DNA from: Canna indica
Lineage: Eukaryota > Streptophyta > Magnoliopsida > Zingiberales > Cannaceae
Assembly: GCA_034359265.1 (NCBI GenBank)
Contig: CP136890.1
Span: forward strand, 84,035,501-84,099,500
Direction: 5' to 3'
DNA length: 64,000 bases
Made by a program: the position numbers and the translations under genes
Shown: piece by piece, positions 13,182 to 24,753 of the stretch
How positions within the stretch are numbered: position 1 is the stretch's first letter
Layout of the letters: each line of letters starts with the position of its first letter
Notes under the pieces: model-generated
Told to the model about the DNA's origin: nothing
The model's input: only the letters and a program-made list of their open reading frames with translations
Databases searched by the model: none

Positions 13182-14109
13182 TGTTAGAAAATTTAGGGTA
13201 ATTTCCTGCATGATCTACAAAACCTGAATCCGGCGAGAAAAACAGAAAACCAAATCGGATAATAATAATGTAGAAAAATAAAAGACACAAGAGGATTAAC
13301 GTGGTTTGGACTCGGCGGGGTGCCGATCCTACGTACATAGGGAGAAGAGGAGACTGCTTTATTAAATTCAAAAAAAAACTTTACAATAAAAGTGCAATAA
13401 TTTAAATCCTTTTCAGAATACAATAAACTGTCTTAAATTAATTAAATCTGAAACTAGTACGGAGTAGAGACACTGTCTCTGTAAGATCTGCCTTGAAACT
13501 GAACTCCTACTACAGTACGTCGGAAATTGAGAATAGACACTTCTTAAAAAATATCGTAGCGGCATTTTTAATTTTTTAGATCTCTAGAACTTTTACTAAG
13601 GAGGTTTTTCTCTTGGGATATTTGGGAATCACTTATTCAGCCTACTTTTATAGTGGAAAAATGAGCCGACGTCCTCTTCAAATTGTGCAATTAGAAGCAG
13701 CTGATTGGATGACCAAGTAATTTTGACCGGATAATAAGTGAGGTCGATCGAAATGTACTCATGAGATATCTATCTCAATTTGAAGCCATTCTTCAAAAAG
13801 TGGTTGTCTCGAGTTTCGTGTGTGCCTCTTCAAAAATGAAGCAGCACGTGACATACTTTAATTCTCCATGTTGACCAGTCAACAATACTTAATTAATAAG
13901 CCACATCATCTTCAACTCTCCAATTTGAGGCATGGCTGCTTACCATGTGAGTGGACCAGCTTGGGCGGGCTCGGCCCACTCCTGGCCCGTCTGGATTTCT
14001 TGAGCTGGTCCAATTCAGCATAGTTGAAATATATATTTATCAACTTCGATTTGGGTCCGATTAGATTCGTTGGATTCGGTTCGCATCCAATTTGAGTCAA
14101 TACGTAACA
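13182..14109 (-). repeat. Copia 3' LTR
   Basis: About 928 bp bounded by TGTTAG and GTAACA on the plus strand. The inner boundary is inferred from the TGTTA...TAACA ends and from the absence of the second part in the truncated partner. Confidence 0.6.
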
Positions 14110-14243
14110 ATTCATCCTTTGATGAAAATTGGGACCGATGCAGTCCTCAAAAATCGTCCTCCTCTCCCACAATGCCCATACGGGGCATACGTTGAATCAG
14201 TGTTCAAGTGGGCCAAGCTAGCTTCCTGCTTGGACTTAGGAAC

Positions 14244-14717
14244 TCACATAGTCCTCCGAGTCTCCTCCTTCATTGTGTATCTCTGAGAAGGGATTTTTCT
14301 AAAAGCAAAATGTATACATGACCCGGTGTCTGATTTTGCAGTGTTTTGCCTCAAAATCTGAACTTCTTCACGAAAGATGGATCCGTCCACCTTATACAAA
14401 TTGTTTAACGTCCTTAGAGCCTTCAGTACCGTCGTGGCTCCATCTTGTACCTCCAAGACTCATCCTGCAGAGGATGTCATGTAGCCCCTAGTGTCAAGAA
14501 CTCCAAGAGATACTAGATCCATTTCTAACTTCGGGACATGACGAATATTTGCTAGGATCTTTGTCGAGCTATCATGCAATTTTAATTTCACCATTCCAAA
14601 ACCGATAACTTTGCAAGGTACGTTGTTGCCGACACGAACTACTTCACCATTGGTGCGCCGATAATCCACAAAGGTCGTCCGGTGTGGAGTTATATGATAA
14701 GAACACCCAGAATCCAA
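14244..14717 (-). pseudogene. Copia protease and GAG-pre-integrase remnant
   Basis: On the minus strand a frame from 14717 opens with MDSGCSYHITP, the aspartic protease active-site region of copia polyproteins (usual form W-x-x-DSGAS-x-H), and continues to NIRHVPKLEMDLVSLGVLD. A second frame from 14456 (LKALRTLNNLYKVDGS) resembles the following GAG-pre-integrase domain, so a frameshift or a stop lies near 14457. The sequence then degenerates, and no integrase core follows. Confidence 0.75.
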
Positions 14718-14932
14718 GAATCACTTGTCAATGCTACCGGTGGTCGACCTGTTTGCCTGCTGACCTAGATTGCATGTTGCATGATCAGACATATCAGAAG
14801 AAGATGAAAAGGAATTTTGACCTGAGATGTGTTGTCGCCGACGAGACCACCGTCGCCCACGGCATGTCTTAGCAGTGCATGTGTCATCTGTCACGACCAG
14901 TACCTCAACTTTCTCAAAATCTACGTAAGAAG

Positions 14933-15598
14933 TAGAGGTGAGAAAAAAAAACCAGTTTTCCGGTTAACCAAAAAATCGGTCCGAAACCGAACCGATTTTT
15001 TCGATTTCGGTTTTTTTTTGTGGAAAAATCGGTTTTCGATTTCGGTTTCGGTCCGAGAGGTAAAAAGTCCACTAGTTTCGGTTAACCGATCGGTTGGATA
15101 TAATTTATTAATTTATATATATATATATATATATATAAAATAATTTATAAATTATGAAAAATTAAAAAAAATTAAAAAATTTAAAAAATATTAAAAAATC
15201 AAAAAAATCAAAAAAATATTAAAAATATTTAAAAAAATCAAAAAATATTTAAAAAAATCAAAAAATATTTTAAAAAATAAAAATAAAAATATTAGTTTTT
15301 GTAGAACATTATCTTGGTTCAATGGTTTCATTTTTTTTTTTCTTTTTTCTCAATGAGAATTTGCTATTTATTTAGATTTTTCTCCATGATTTGCATAATA
15401 TTATTATGTTTGTAGGTTAAAAAAATTTATTGGTTAACCGAAAATTATCGATTAACCTAACCGAAAAAACCGAAACCGAAATAGCGGTTAACCGAAGTTA
15501 ATGGACCGGTTTACGGTTAATGATTTTGAAAAACCGAAGTTAATGGACCGTTTTTTTTTGTTCTAATGGACCGGTTAACCGGTCCATGCTCACCCCTA
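14933..15598. mobile_element. hAT-like MITE with perfect 8-bp target duplication
   Basis: Ends TAGAGGTGAG and CTCACCCCTA, flanked by identical GTAAGAAG at 14925-14932 and 15599-15606. The interior has GGTTAACCG, TCGGTTTCGGT and AAAAATATT motifs. It belongs to the family of the element at 4017-4560, in opposite orientation, and interrupts the copia interior. Non-coding. Confidence 0.88.
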
Positions 15599-15606
15599 GT
15601 AAGAAG

Positions 15607-16355
15607 CCTCCACATGTACGTCTTGACCCTTATTTTGCTGTTGCAACTTTTTCTTAAGACTGTACATTCTGACTTGATGTGATCTCATTTCTTATAGTAA
15701 TAACAAGTGACATTTGATTTGTTACCTCCTCCTGCTTTATTAGAGTAGAGAGCTTCTTCTTTCCCTCCACTAGAGGAATTTACTGTAAGATGTGTGTCCA
15801 TGAGCTCCTTAGACACAAGAGCAGTGATCACCTATTCTGGAGTAATAGTAGTCTTTTCAAAAAGCATAGTTTCACAAAAATTTTTAAAAGAAGTAGGAAG
15901 TGAATATAAAAGGAATAAAATATTATCTTCCTCTTCAATTTTGACACCTATATTCTCTAGGTTCATGATGATTGTCTGAAAAGTATTGATATGCTCTTTG
16001 ACCGATGTGCCTTCTGCCATACGTAAGAAATGGAGCTTCTACTTCAAAGCCATCTTATCGATGAGAGTTTTATCCTGATACAAGGATGCGAGCTTATCCC
16101 AAATACCTTTAGCTGTCTTTTGAGATGCAATTTCTCGAAGTGCTTCATTTGACAAGCTTAGGTACAAAACTGTAATTGCCTTTTGTTCTTTATATTCTTT
16201 CTCCTTCTCGATCCCCTGCATCTTATATTCTTATCCTTACCAAAAATAACATCATGTATTTTCTCAATAGTTAAGATCGCTTTCATCTTCAATGACCAAA
16301 GTGCATAGTTGACATTGCGATCTAACTTCTCAATATCAAATTTGGTGCTTGCCAT
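15607..16355 (-). pseudogene. Copia gag remnant
   Basis: It starts MASTKFDIEKLDRNVNYALW at 16355 and, after frameshifts, continues with NEALREIASQKTAKGIWDKL and then MAEGTSVKEHINTFQTIIM and LFLLYSLPTSFKNFCETM. This is the UBN2-type gag fold of copia elements. A damaged zinc knuckle (His-Ile-Lys-Ser-Glu-Cys) is recognisable near 15650-15715. At least two frameshifts are present. Confidence 0.75.
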
Positions 16356-16369
16356 GGTTGGAGAAGTAG

Positions 16370-16381
16370 GCTCTGATACCA
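16370..16381 (-). other. Copia primer-binding site
   Basis: The minus strand reads TGGTATCAGAGC, complementary to the 3' end of initiator tRNA-Met, two bases inside the LTR at 16384. Confidence 0.85.
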
Positions 16382-16383
16382 AC

Positions 16384-16770
16384 TGTTAGAAAATTTGGGG
16401 TAATTTCCTGCAGGATCTACAAAACCCGAACCCGACGAGAAAAACAAAAAACCAAATCCAATAATAATAATGCAGAAAAACAAAAGACACAAGGGAATTA
16501 ACGTGGTTCAGACTTGGCGGGGTGCCGATCCTACGTCCACAGTGAGAAGAGGCTTTATTAAATCCAAAAAAGAACTTTACAATAAGAGTGCAATAATCTA
16601 AATTCCTTTCAGAATACAGTAAACTGTCTTAAATTAATTGAACCTAAAATTGGTACGGAGTAGAGGCACTGTCTCTGTAAGATCTGCCTTGAAACTGAAC
16701 TCCTACTACTATATATCGAAAACTGAGAAGGGGCACTCCTTAGGAAAAAGATCGTAGCAACACTCTTAAT
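16384..16770 (-). repeat. Copia 5' LTR, truncated
   Basis: Matches the first part of the LTR at 13182. Similarity ends at about 16770, where the gypsy LTR remnant begins. Confidence 0.75.
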
Positions 16771-17990
16771 TGTCGGATCAGAGTGGTTATAATTATGAAG
16801 GTGTGAAATTATATTGAATTAAGTTCGACTTTGGTCTTCAAGGATGGTGGTTGGGACTTGTAGGTCGATTCCATTAGTCGATGATTTCTTGACGGGTAAA
16901 ATGATGAAAATGCCCTTTGCCTCTTTTGTTTGTTTTGCTTCTGCTAATTCGGTTGAGCTCTTGTTGCATTTTATTCTTGGGCATGTCATATTGCTGGTCA
17001 TATAAGTTAATTAATGTTGTATGATTTATCGCATGATATGATTACAAGTTGGTTATGTTTAATTATTGGTTATGGTGCATTATAGTTGTATTGTTGTTGT
17101 TGACTTTATTAATGGTACTAATGACATTTTGCATATGTTGGTATTATTTATGATTGACATGTTGTACTTGTATTTCATTACGGTGGTAAGGTTTAAGGGT
17201 GCATATTGCATTTGTATGATCTATTATTGGGTGAAAGTCCGGACATTATTATTAATTGCCCGAGGTGTATGGGCAGTGACACCGGTGATCACCAAATTAT
17301 CACACGAGGTGCGTGTGCGGTGTCGCGTTATTAGACGTCGACGGAATATCCTTTGGATAGTCGCACATCCTACTTGAGCTAGCTTGAGGTGCCACTCTTT
17401 TGGTGCGAGAGTGCAGGGGAAATTAACTGTCCACTACGCTCTTGAGTCTTGATTGAGGTGATTATTATGCATGTACGCATTTGTCGCGGTAGAGTATGTA
17501 TGATTTGACTTTGTACTAGTTGACATGAGTATATGATAATAGTTATAAGGTGCATACATTATTATATATGTATATAGTGGTTGATAGATGCATGAGTGTT
17601 GATCTAAGGTTATCAACATTACATTAGTTGGCATGAGCATTGGATAGGAAAATAGTTGTGTACAAATCATCGTGACATAATGATTGGTCATCTTATTTGT
17701 TGACATATTGAGAATCCTACTCAGCTTTTCGCTGACTTTTGTTGTTCTTGCCTCAGATCCACAGGTATGAGTTAGTAGCTGAGGAAGTCTAATTAGATAG
17801 AGTAGAGGAGGCAGGCTCTGACGTCAATTTTCGTAGAATTGTATAAATTTTCTTGTGAACATTTCATTATTGTAATAAATATTATTCTACTGCAAGTGAT
17901 TGAGGTCTATGTTGTATTTATTTTGAATTTTCGTTACGCGAGTCCTAAATGACACCCTCCATTGGGGATAATCCTAAGTGGGGCGTAACA
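16771..17990 (+). repeat. Ty3/gypsy long-LTR remnant
   Basis: Shares ordered landmarks with the LTR of the gypsy element at 57664: a GCCCGAGGTGTATGGGCAGTG segment, GGTGATCACC, GGTGCGAGAGTGCAGGGGAAA, TCCTACTCAGCTTTTCGCTGA, CAGATCCACAGGTATGA and a GTAACA end at 17990. It lacks the LTR start and is truncated against the copia LTR at 16770. Confidence 0.7.
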
Positions 17991-18181
17991 ATTTGGTATC
18001 ATAGCAAAACCTAGTCTAAGGTATGGTAAGAGAGTCTTTGTGAGAAAGGGTTGCCTAGGAGTTGTGGTGGAGCCGCTACTAGGCTAGACCTCATATGCAT
18101 TCGACTTGTGTGTGATTTTGGGTTATGTGTTAGACTCTAGTTGGATCTTGACGAGGACGTCAAGACATAAGTGGGGGAGAT
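17991..18181 (+). other. Primer-binding site, short interior and polypurine tract
   Basis: TGGTATCATAGC at 17994-18005 resembles a tRNA-Met primer site (one base off TGGTATCAGAGC). About 165 bp of non-coding interior follow (GTGGAGCCGCTACTAGGCTA, GACGAGGACGTCAAGACATA), then the purine tract GTGGGGGAGA at 18171-18180 and the short LTR. The same module occurs at 27584-27775, again after a long gypsy LTR. Confidence 0.65.
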
Positions 18182-18349
18182 TGTAATACCCCCAGTTTAG
18201 TCCCACATCGAGAGTATATTAGATGTGGTGTTGGGTTATAAGACATGATGGGTGTACTATCATTAACTTCAGCTTAAGCATTTTAATTAGGCTAATTGAT
18301 TGGTCTATGAAGTTGATAAGCTAGTTATCCCATCAAGCGGGTCGTAACA
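18182..18349 (+). repeat. Right short LTR
   Basis: 168 bp from TGTAATACCCCC to GGGTCGTAACA, preceded by a purine tract. Related to 11546-11717 and 27776-28865. Confidence 0.7.
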
Positions 18350-18630
18350 AATATCATTAGTGTAAAGAGACTTGACATTTGCCCACACATTATAACATGC
18401 TTCGTAAACATTATAAAACCTACTTAATTTTGAATCAATAGATGCTGATAAAATATTGTGCAAGAGTGCATCAATTTGCTGAAACTTCTTTTTCTTTGCA
18501 ACATCAACATCAGCTACCTTAGTGGTCAAATGTTTTTCATATCCTTGACCATGAAACTAAAATTTAATAGCCAAAGCCCAAGAAATATAATTAACACTAC
18601 CTAGCAATTTTCAAAAGTGATTTGAGGCAT
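18350..18630 (-). pseudogene. Copia gag fragment, proximal half
   Basis: The minus strand encodes FHGQGYEKHL, TTKVADVDVAKKKKFQQIDA and LYTNDI, the N-terminal half of a UBN2-like copia gag, with stops near its start. It stops at the short LTR at 18349; a plausible continuation lies at 11346-11545. Confidence 0.6.
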
Positions 18631-19579
18631 GAGAGCAATTGTTGCTGAGAAGTTTGGTGCCTTATATTTTGAAGAACTTGATTTTGACATGCTTGGATTG
18701 AAGGCGGCCCCAAAACGATCTGATCAGGAGGTTAATTGGATGAAAACCCAGTGGCAGCGCGTGGAGGACGAAGGTCTAGACAACGACAGAGCCCAAAGAC
18801 ACACCCTCATTGGTTGGAATGAAATACAACCCTTGAGGACAGAGAGGAGCACATCAGCCTATACAATATGTACTGTTGGGAATGATGAATATGATGATTA
18901 GGGTTTCAGACCCTGCTCTAATATAGTATGTGTTATCCACTAAGAATATGGTATATATATATATATATATAGATGCTATAGAAGACAAACTAGATAACTA
19001 AGTAATGTGAGACTATATACAATTAGTACTAACATCATATTATAACATATATTCTCATTTTCTATGTCAATGCTTCCAAACTACATCTCACTAATTTAGT
19101 GTCTTTCCAGCAACAATTGCTATTAAGCAATTTCAAAGATTCATGCAACAAACATGATTTCATATATAAGCAATATGACAGCGAAATTAAACAATTGCTA
19201 GTGGAATTAAACAATCGATAGTGGAATTAAACAATTACCTAGGTGTTTTGATCTTGGATAAGAGATTATCTTGGTGTAGATGCATAAATCTATTTGTGTA
19301 TTTATGTTTTTCTTGGTGTAGATGTATAAATTCACTTGTGTATCTATGCTTTATGATCGCCTTAGAGCTTGAGGTGAGAAGGTGCCTTCGAGGAGAATGT
19401 TGTATACTTATAGTGTAAATCATCTTGGATGAATCTTAATACTTGAATTGTGTTGAATCCTAAGTGAGGAATTTAGGTAGTTGATATATGTTTGGTTAGA
19501 CGAACCACTATAAAATAGTGTGTTGACATTATTTTGTTTGGGTATTGTGCTTATTTATTTAGCTTCTTTGCTTACTCAA
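18631..19579. other. Intergenic with LTR-like fragments
   Basis: Mostly AT-rich, with a short TA run near 18952-18971. At 19221-19345 a TTGGTGTAGATG-x-ATAAAT unit is imperfectly duplicated. At 19350-19530 the sequence GAGGTGAGAAGGTGCC ... CGAACCACTATAAAAT resembles the end of the copia LTR at 13000-13170. No intact gene seen; a 90-codon frame at 18629-18901 has no recognised domain. Confidence 0.4.
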
Positions 19580-20170
19580 TTGTGTTTGAACTCAAACTTT
19601 CAAGAATTTGGCTCATAAGCTATCAAGTCTATACACATATAATTTTATATTTATACACATAAGCTCATAACTTATAAATAAATTAAGCTTGTAAGTTGGA
19701 CCCAAGCTTAAAATAATTAACTTTGATTACAAGTAAAGCTTTATCGAGCTAGCTTAAGTTTGAAAAGCTAAACAACCTTAAGTTCATAAAGTTCAATGTT
19801 TTATTATCGAGCCTAGATACTTTCATGCTTGTATATAGCTCGACTTGAGTTTGAACCATCGAGCTCAAGCTCAAACTGGGACATGTTGAGCGACATCAAA
19901 TATATTCCAACTACATAATTATTTTCATTCTTAGTTTTATCAAAACAATTATTCCATCATATTCTACATCAAAAACTACAATGGTATATTTGCTTAATTG
20001 GATATGATATGATTGGATTGGATAATAAATTAGAGAAGATTGAATATAAATTATTTAAATCCGATGTACATCTGATATAATACTAATTTTATATTCATTT
20101 ATTTTCATTTTCTTCTAATCCATGCACTAAATAAATAATAGATTTTTAATCCACCTCGATCTTATTCTAT
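19580..20170. repeat. Degenerate AT-rich repeats with GAGCTCAAGC-type motifs
   Basis: At 19580-19890 short AAGCTCA, GAGCTCAAGC and CGACTTGAGTTTGA motifs recur, as in decayed hAT-like MITEs. At 19980-20170 TGGATATGATATGATTGGATTGG and TCTATCCTCCCTTATCC resemble the interior of the Tourist-like MITE at 56298-56631. Clear ends were not found. Confidence 0.4.
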
Positions 20171-21665
20171 CCTCCCTTATCCTATAAACCATCACTCGAG
20201 TAGTTCTGCCGTTCAGCTTGATGTCGATGAACATCAGCTCATTCGTCGCTTCTGGACACTTTGTCGTGGGTTTTCGCTCCCCCACTTGAGTCTTGAGAGC
20301 ATTGAGCAGTCGTACTGCACCCATGTTTGTTCTCCCATTATACTTGTCTTCACTGGAGTGGTCACTTGATGACCCCCCGCCGTGGCTCGTTGAGGCAACT
20401 GCTTTTTCTTTGCCCTTGTCTTTCTTCGCTGAGACACTGGACATTGTTTCTACCATAGTTTCTGCTATCAGGGCACTCAAGGCTTATCGTTCCGAACATC
20501 CTTGGGCCGAGTGAGGCCCTTTACACAATGCACAAGTAGGCGAAACTGTCGAATGGTTCCCTCTTGGAGGGGACCCCCTTTGAGGATGTTCTCTCGGGAC
20601 GTATGGTCTTTGGGTATGATTCCTCCACCTTATATCACCTACGAATCCTTTGCCTTGAGAGTTGTCGGACCCCCAATATCTCGGTTTGAAGGGTGTCTCT
20701 TTAGTTGTATTCGCCTCCGAGCTGTAGCCATTGGAGTTGTTGGGTCCCCAAAATCTCGGCTTGCAAGGTGCTACTTAGCCGTATTCTCCTCTGGGCTATA
20801 GTCGGTGAGTCATTCTAGCTGTTGCGATCTTTGCTTCCAACAAACTCTGAATGTTCCTCCTGGAGAGTTCCTGTTGTGCACACGGCTGCAGTCCTTCTAG
20901 GAAGGTAAATAGTTGATCAGTCTCGGCCATGTCCGAAATGTCCAACATGATAGTCGAGAACTTCTTCACATACTACCGAACCGAATTGTCTTGACGGAGT
21001 TGACGTAACTTCCGTCGGGCGATAAACTCCACATTCTCGGGGAAGAATTATGCTTTCAGTTCACGCTTGAGTTCATCCTAAGTGTCAATCTTGGCTTGCC
21101 CCTTCTGAATTTCATCATACTTGGTCTGCCACCAAAGTTTTGCATCTTCAGACATATACATGGTTGGAACAGACACTTTCATATCATCATCAACCGTCCT
21201 CGTGACCTTGAAGTACTGCTCCAAGTCGAAGAGGAATTTTTCCACTGCTTTGGCATCCCGAGCCCCATTGTAAGGCTTTGGTTCGGGTGCTCTGAGATGG
21301 TGTTGTGGCTCTTCGTTCTGCCATGAACTTCCACCACCCGAGTGTATCTCTCGGATAAGAAATTTGACTGTAGCCTTCAACTCTGCAATCTCATCTTGCA
21401 GATGTTTGACTACATCTTGTGTGTCATCATAGAGTCCCTCTAGTCTTGACTCCAAGTTTTCTTGCGCGCCGGCTATCTTGCCGACTAGGGTCATGCTGGC
21501 CGCGTGAGCATCACAAATTCTTTCCAATTCTCCAAGTCGTTGGACAGTCATTCTGGTCTGCCCGACTGGTTGTGTTCGCATTGGCTCTTCCACCAATGCT
21601 TCCTCCGGAACGATCGTCATCACGTCGACGACGCCACTCGATTCACTGATTGTCTTACGACCCAT
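20171..21665 (-). pseudogene. Gypsy gag-protease remnant
   Basis: From 21665 the minus strand encodes a coiled N-terminal part (VKHLQDEIAELKATVKFL), then PKPYNGARDAKAVEKFLFDL and AKLWWQTKYDEI, the core of a gypsy gag. After stops at about 21080 and 20985 it continues in other frames with FIARRKLRQLRQDNSVR, YVKKFSTIMLDISDMAETD and LLEAKIATAR, then a Ser-rich linker and the start of retropepsin. The usual zinc knuckle was not recognised. One stop (Val-Arg-stop-Tyr-Val) fits CAG changed to TAG. Confidence 0.75.
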
Positions 21666-21794
21666 GATTGGTCACAAAAATCTCTCCTGCAAGATTGCTG
21701 AGTGCCCCAATGTCATTTGTCTTCAACGACGAAGGCACGAGTCTGTTGACGGATTGCGTTGATTGCTTGCACCAAAGCTTTGCGAGCTTTCCTC

Positions 21795-21806
21795 GCTCTG
21801 ATACCA
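21795..21806 (-). other. Gypsy primer-binding site
   Basis: The minus strand reads TGGTATCAGAGC, next to the LTR. Confidence 0.85.
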
Positions 21807-21808
21807 AC

Positions 21809-22337
21809 TATCACGGACTAACTATTTGGGCGGAAAATATTTGTTCGGCTCCCTTGCTTCCCGTGCGAGGAATCAGTCTTAAGCCAATCTGCTTGGCCAA
21901 TGTCGAAAAGTCGCGGGCTCCCACTTCGCGTGGGTCGGAGTCTCTCAGTGCTTGGACGCAAAAACATTGTTGGGCCAAATGACCGATTGCATGAAAATAC
22001 TGGAAAATGCTTGAATGAAAGCTAGAACGAAAGACTAGAGTATGCCCAGGCTATACCTGGGTACTATACTTATGGAGCCTAACCCCCAAGTGCCACTCCC
22101 AAGGTTCCCAAAAGCACGAGGAGCACGACAAAATTCTTATGTTTGCACATTCCCACCGTCCACGCCACGCCTAGGCAAACGAGGTTGTTTGCCTAGGCGT
22201 GAGCAAGAGCGGTGGGCGGTGCGCGGACGCATTTTACAATGCATATTTATATGGATGCTCATAATGCAATATTTACAATGCACGTTAGGGACCATCATGA
22301 CACATACAGGACTTGACAACCCCGAAGGTCCCTAACA
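21809..22337 (-). repeat. Gypsy 5' LTR (about 0.53 kb)
   Basis: Minus start TGTTAGGGACC at 22337. The 3' border is placed at about 21809 from the primer-binding site; a canonical CA end is not visible. It contains a 15-bp perfect inverted repeat at 22166-22180 and 22187-22201 (CACGCCTAGGCAAAC) with a 6-base loop. Confidence 0.6.
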
Positions 22338-22898
22338 ATGCGGAGTTCGGGAGAGTTGCATTTCGAAGTAGGATTCTTTTCCTTCTTATTGGTCCTTATT
22401 GTAGGGTAGATAGGAGGATTGAGAGTATCTCGGTGTTAGATAATTTTTGTTTTGAATTTTGCTATTTTCGGTAATGTTTTTTGGCGATCTATAATTTTTC
22501 GGCGAACCTACCTATTTTTGGAAAACTGTGGCCGGTAAGGTAACCCTGAGTCTGGCGATAGTCATTGTGCCACCGAAACACCCCAGATCGGGGTAGGGTA
22601 GGCCGAGCCTTTGAGGTTTGGCGGCAGCGCCAGCCGCCAGGTCGGGGCGAGTCCAGCCCTGGCGCCGCTTGCTTGAGAGGCGTAGCACCGCCCAGGCCAC
22701 CCCTTTCGGCGGCGATCCCCGCTCGAGAGATTGGGAGAGGGCGGCAGTGCCACTGCCCGAGGGGACGAGAGAGGGTGGTGGCCTTCGCCGTCGCCAGATT
22801 CATTCGGCAGCGGCGCCACCGCCCTGCTCAAACATGAGGAAGAGGGGAAAACTCTAACTTTTCCCCCCCTTTGGATTGTAACAATGGTATTTCGATTA

Positions 22899-23336
22899 GA
22901 GTAAATACCAAAAAAATACGAACTTTGGATATTTTTCAATTTTTAGCATAAACTTTTTCCATTGGCAAGAAAATACATGAACTTTGATTCCGTTACCCCA
23001 TTTAGCACTCACCGTCATTTTTGACAATTTTTGCTGACATGGCCGTTAACGGCGATGACGTGGCAAGTTACTTTGCCAACGTGGCATATATTTTCACCGG
23101 CCGAGTAAAAGTTAACATAAAATTATGAAATTGCCCATCCCCAATGCTAATGTTTTTTGAAACGGGCATAGACAAAGTGGTAATTTGCCTGTCGTCTTCA
23201 AGTTGGGCGCGCTCGATGTCGTAGTTCTTATTTTACCTGCTCGAACACTATAAAAAGAGGGATTGATGTCTCCTTTGTCACCGGATTAGGGCACGCCTTC
23301 TGGAGTGTTTGTCGCCGGATTAGGGCACGAAGGGAT
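22899..23336 (+). repeat. MULE left terminal inverted repeat
   Basis: Begins GAGTAAATACC and pairs with 25807-26241. It contains two copies of CGCCGGATTAGGGCACG-like sequence. Confidence 0.88.
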
Positions 23337-23516
23337 GAGCGATGGGGATATTGCGAAGCTGTGGTCCCAAAAATAACAAGTATATTTTTAATTTTTTTCG
23401 CATGCGCCATCTTTTTATGTGAATCCATGTGTCGTGGTCCCAATATTGTGTGAATCCATTTTTTATCATTGTTTTTTCACTCTTTGTCATTTGTCGCATT
23501 TGCATTTTCATGTAGG

Positions 23517-24753
23517 ATGGCAAAGTTTGAGATTGTAGTACATCACACACATGATGTTTGAAACCCATGTATACTATGTGGGGGGTGAACTACTTTTAGT
23601 GGAAGAGAATGATATGATTTCAAATACAGTTACATTGTCTGACATGAGAGTCTTGGTAGCAACATTAGGTTATTCTCGACCTAGCAAATTGTGGTACAAA
23701 GACCCTAAGAAACTCTAATCTTTTGGACTGGTGGAGATAAAGACAGAAATTAAAGTTAAGGAGATGGTTCAATTGGGGATAAGTTGTGGGTCTATACACT
23801 TCTATTCAGAAGAAGTTAGAGACTATGAACTATTGAGGAAAAAGAAGCTAGATGAAGCTCTCAAAACTCAGAACCTAAGGGCACATATTTAAGGGCATAT
23901 GAGCATCTTATTCAGCCATTAGATGGGGAAAAAAATGTGGGCAAAGGTTCAGCCTGAACCTATCTTACCTCCCATTGTGAGAAAGCAAATAGGGAGACCA
24001 AAAAATGCAAGGAACAAGGATATTAGTGAGAAGGAAAAGGAACAAACAAATCCAACAAAGATGAGTAAGAGGGGGGTGCAGATGAAATGTACACAGTGCA
24101 ATACATATGGCTATAACAAAAGGTCATGCAAAAATAAAAATAAAACACCAGTATCAAGTCAATTATCATCTAGTCAGGTAACTTAATTATTTGTCCTTAC
24201 CTGTTTATTAACAAATATGTTTTTTTTACAAGTATATATACTTTTGACACAGGGGAAGAAAGAGGAAGACCACATAAGAACTAGGGTGTGCAAATCAATT
24301 CTGAGAACCAAGATGTGCAGTCACCTATAAAGAGACCAAAGATAGTTGTTATTAAGAGACCTGCTAGTTATGAGTAGCTTGCGCACAAGGAGAGGGCTAT
24401 GGCAGCAAAGGAATTTGGAGTAACAGTTGGCACAGAAACAAAAAATATATATGTGCATGTAATTTATTTAATTCCAGTTATAAATTATAGACTTAAGTTA
24501 TTTAATTCTAAGTTTCATGTATATGCCTAATACACAAGTTGGAATACTCTATGAAGGAAGATTGGGAGGAGGGCAGTTTGCCCATCCTCAAGGCACCCAG
24601 GTCAGCCAACTCACTCAAGGCACCCAGGTCACCCGACCCACCCAAGGCACTCAACATAGCACCACCTCAGTAAGGAGCAGCAACAGACTCAAGGAAAAAA
24701 AAAGTCAGACAATCAGTCATCTTCAAGTGTTAGGATTGATGTGGATTGAATAG
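23517..24753 (+). pseudogene. MULE transposase with catalytic core deleted
   Basis: The start (ATG at 23517, MAKFEIVVHH, then after a shift YVGGELLLVEE, LVATLGYSRPSKLWYKDP, and VKEMVQLGISCGSIHFY) matches the N-terminal PB1-like domain of plant MULE proteins. The next recognisable part, from 23923, is the C-terminal region: PPIVRKQIGRPKNARNKD, a KMSKRGVQMKCTQCNTYGYN stretch and a zinc knuckle C-x2-C-x4-Y-x4-C in which the usual His is Tyr. The DDE transposase and SWIM domains normally between them are absent. After an intron-like gap a tail at 24517-24753 has GTQ repeats and ends in VRSSNRLKEKK. Stops at 23716 and 23890 also break the frame. Non-functional. Confidence 0.8.

Larger units (their letters stand above)
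13182..16770 (-). mobile_element. Internally deleted Ty1/copia retrotransposon
   Basis: Minus orientation. LTRs start (plus strand) TGTTAGAAAATTT at 13182 and 16384 and share over 350 bp including CGGGGTGCCGATCCTACG. A primer-binding site complementary to initiator tRNA-Met lies directly inside the high-coordinate LTR. A gag remnant and a protease/GAG-pre-integrase remnant are present, but integrase, reverse transcriptase and RNase H are missing. The high-coordinate LTR stops abruptly at 16770, where an unrelated gypsy LTR begins. A hAT-like element (14933-15598) sits inside the interior. The element is dead. Confidence 0.8.
11546..18349 (+). mobile_element. Short-LTR retroelement (TRIM-like) carrying nested insertions
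   Basis: Two related direct repeats of about 170 bp bound this interval (11546-11717 and 18182-18349). Both share TTTAGTCCCACRTSG, CATTAACTTCAGCTTAAGCA and end GGGTCGTAACA. A degenerate tRNA-primer-binding site (TTGGTATAATAGC) follows the left one, and a purine tract GTGGGGGAGA precedes the right one, so they behave as LTRs of a plus-strand element. What lies between is almost wholly other elements: a copia LTR-like segment, a deleted minus copia element, and a gypsy LTR. The 5-bp flanks (ATAAT and AATAT) do not match exactly. Rearrangement rather than simple insertion remains possible. Confidence 0.5.
20171..22337 (-). mobile_element. Minus-strand Ty3/gypsy fragment (5' LTR, gag, start of protease)
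   Basis: Read on the minus strand: an LTR starting TGTTAGGGACC at 22337, a primer-binding site at 21795-21806, a gag gene and the beginning of a retropepsin domain (LMFIDIKLNGRTTRVMV) that breaks off at about 20171 into AT-rich DNA. Everything downstream of protease is gone. Several in-frame stops show it is inactive. Confidence 0.75.

Noticed and set aside
20293..21982. Plus-strand open frames of 73-104 codons
   Set aside because: They are antisense shadows of the minus-strand gypsy gag and LTR.
22489..22939. Overlapping GC-rich open frames on both strands
   Set aside because: They fall in a GC-rich block of a gypsy LTR and one runs into the MULE terminal repeat. They are chance frames.
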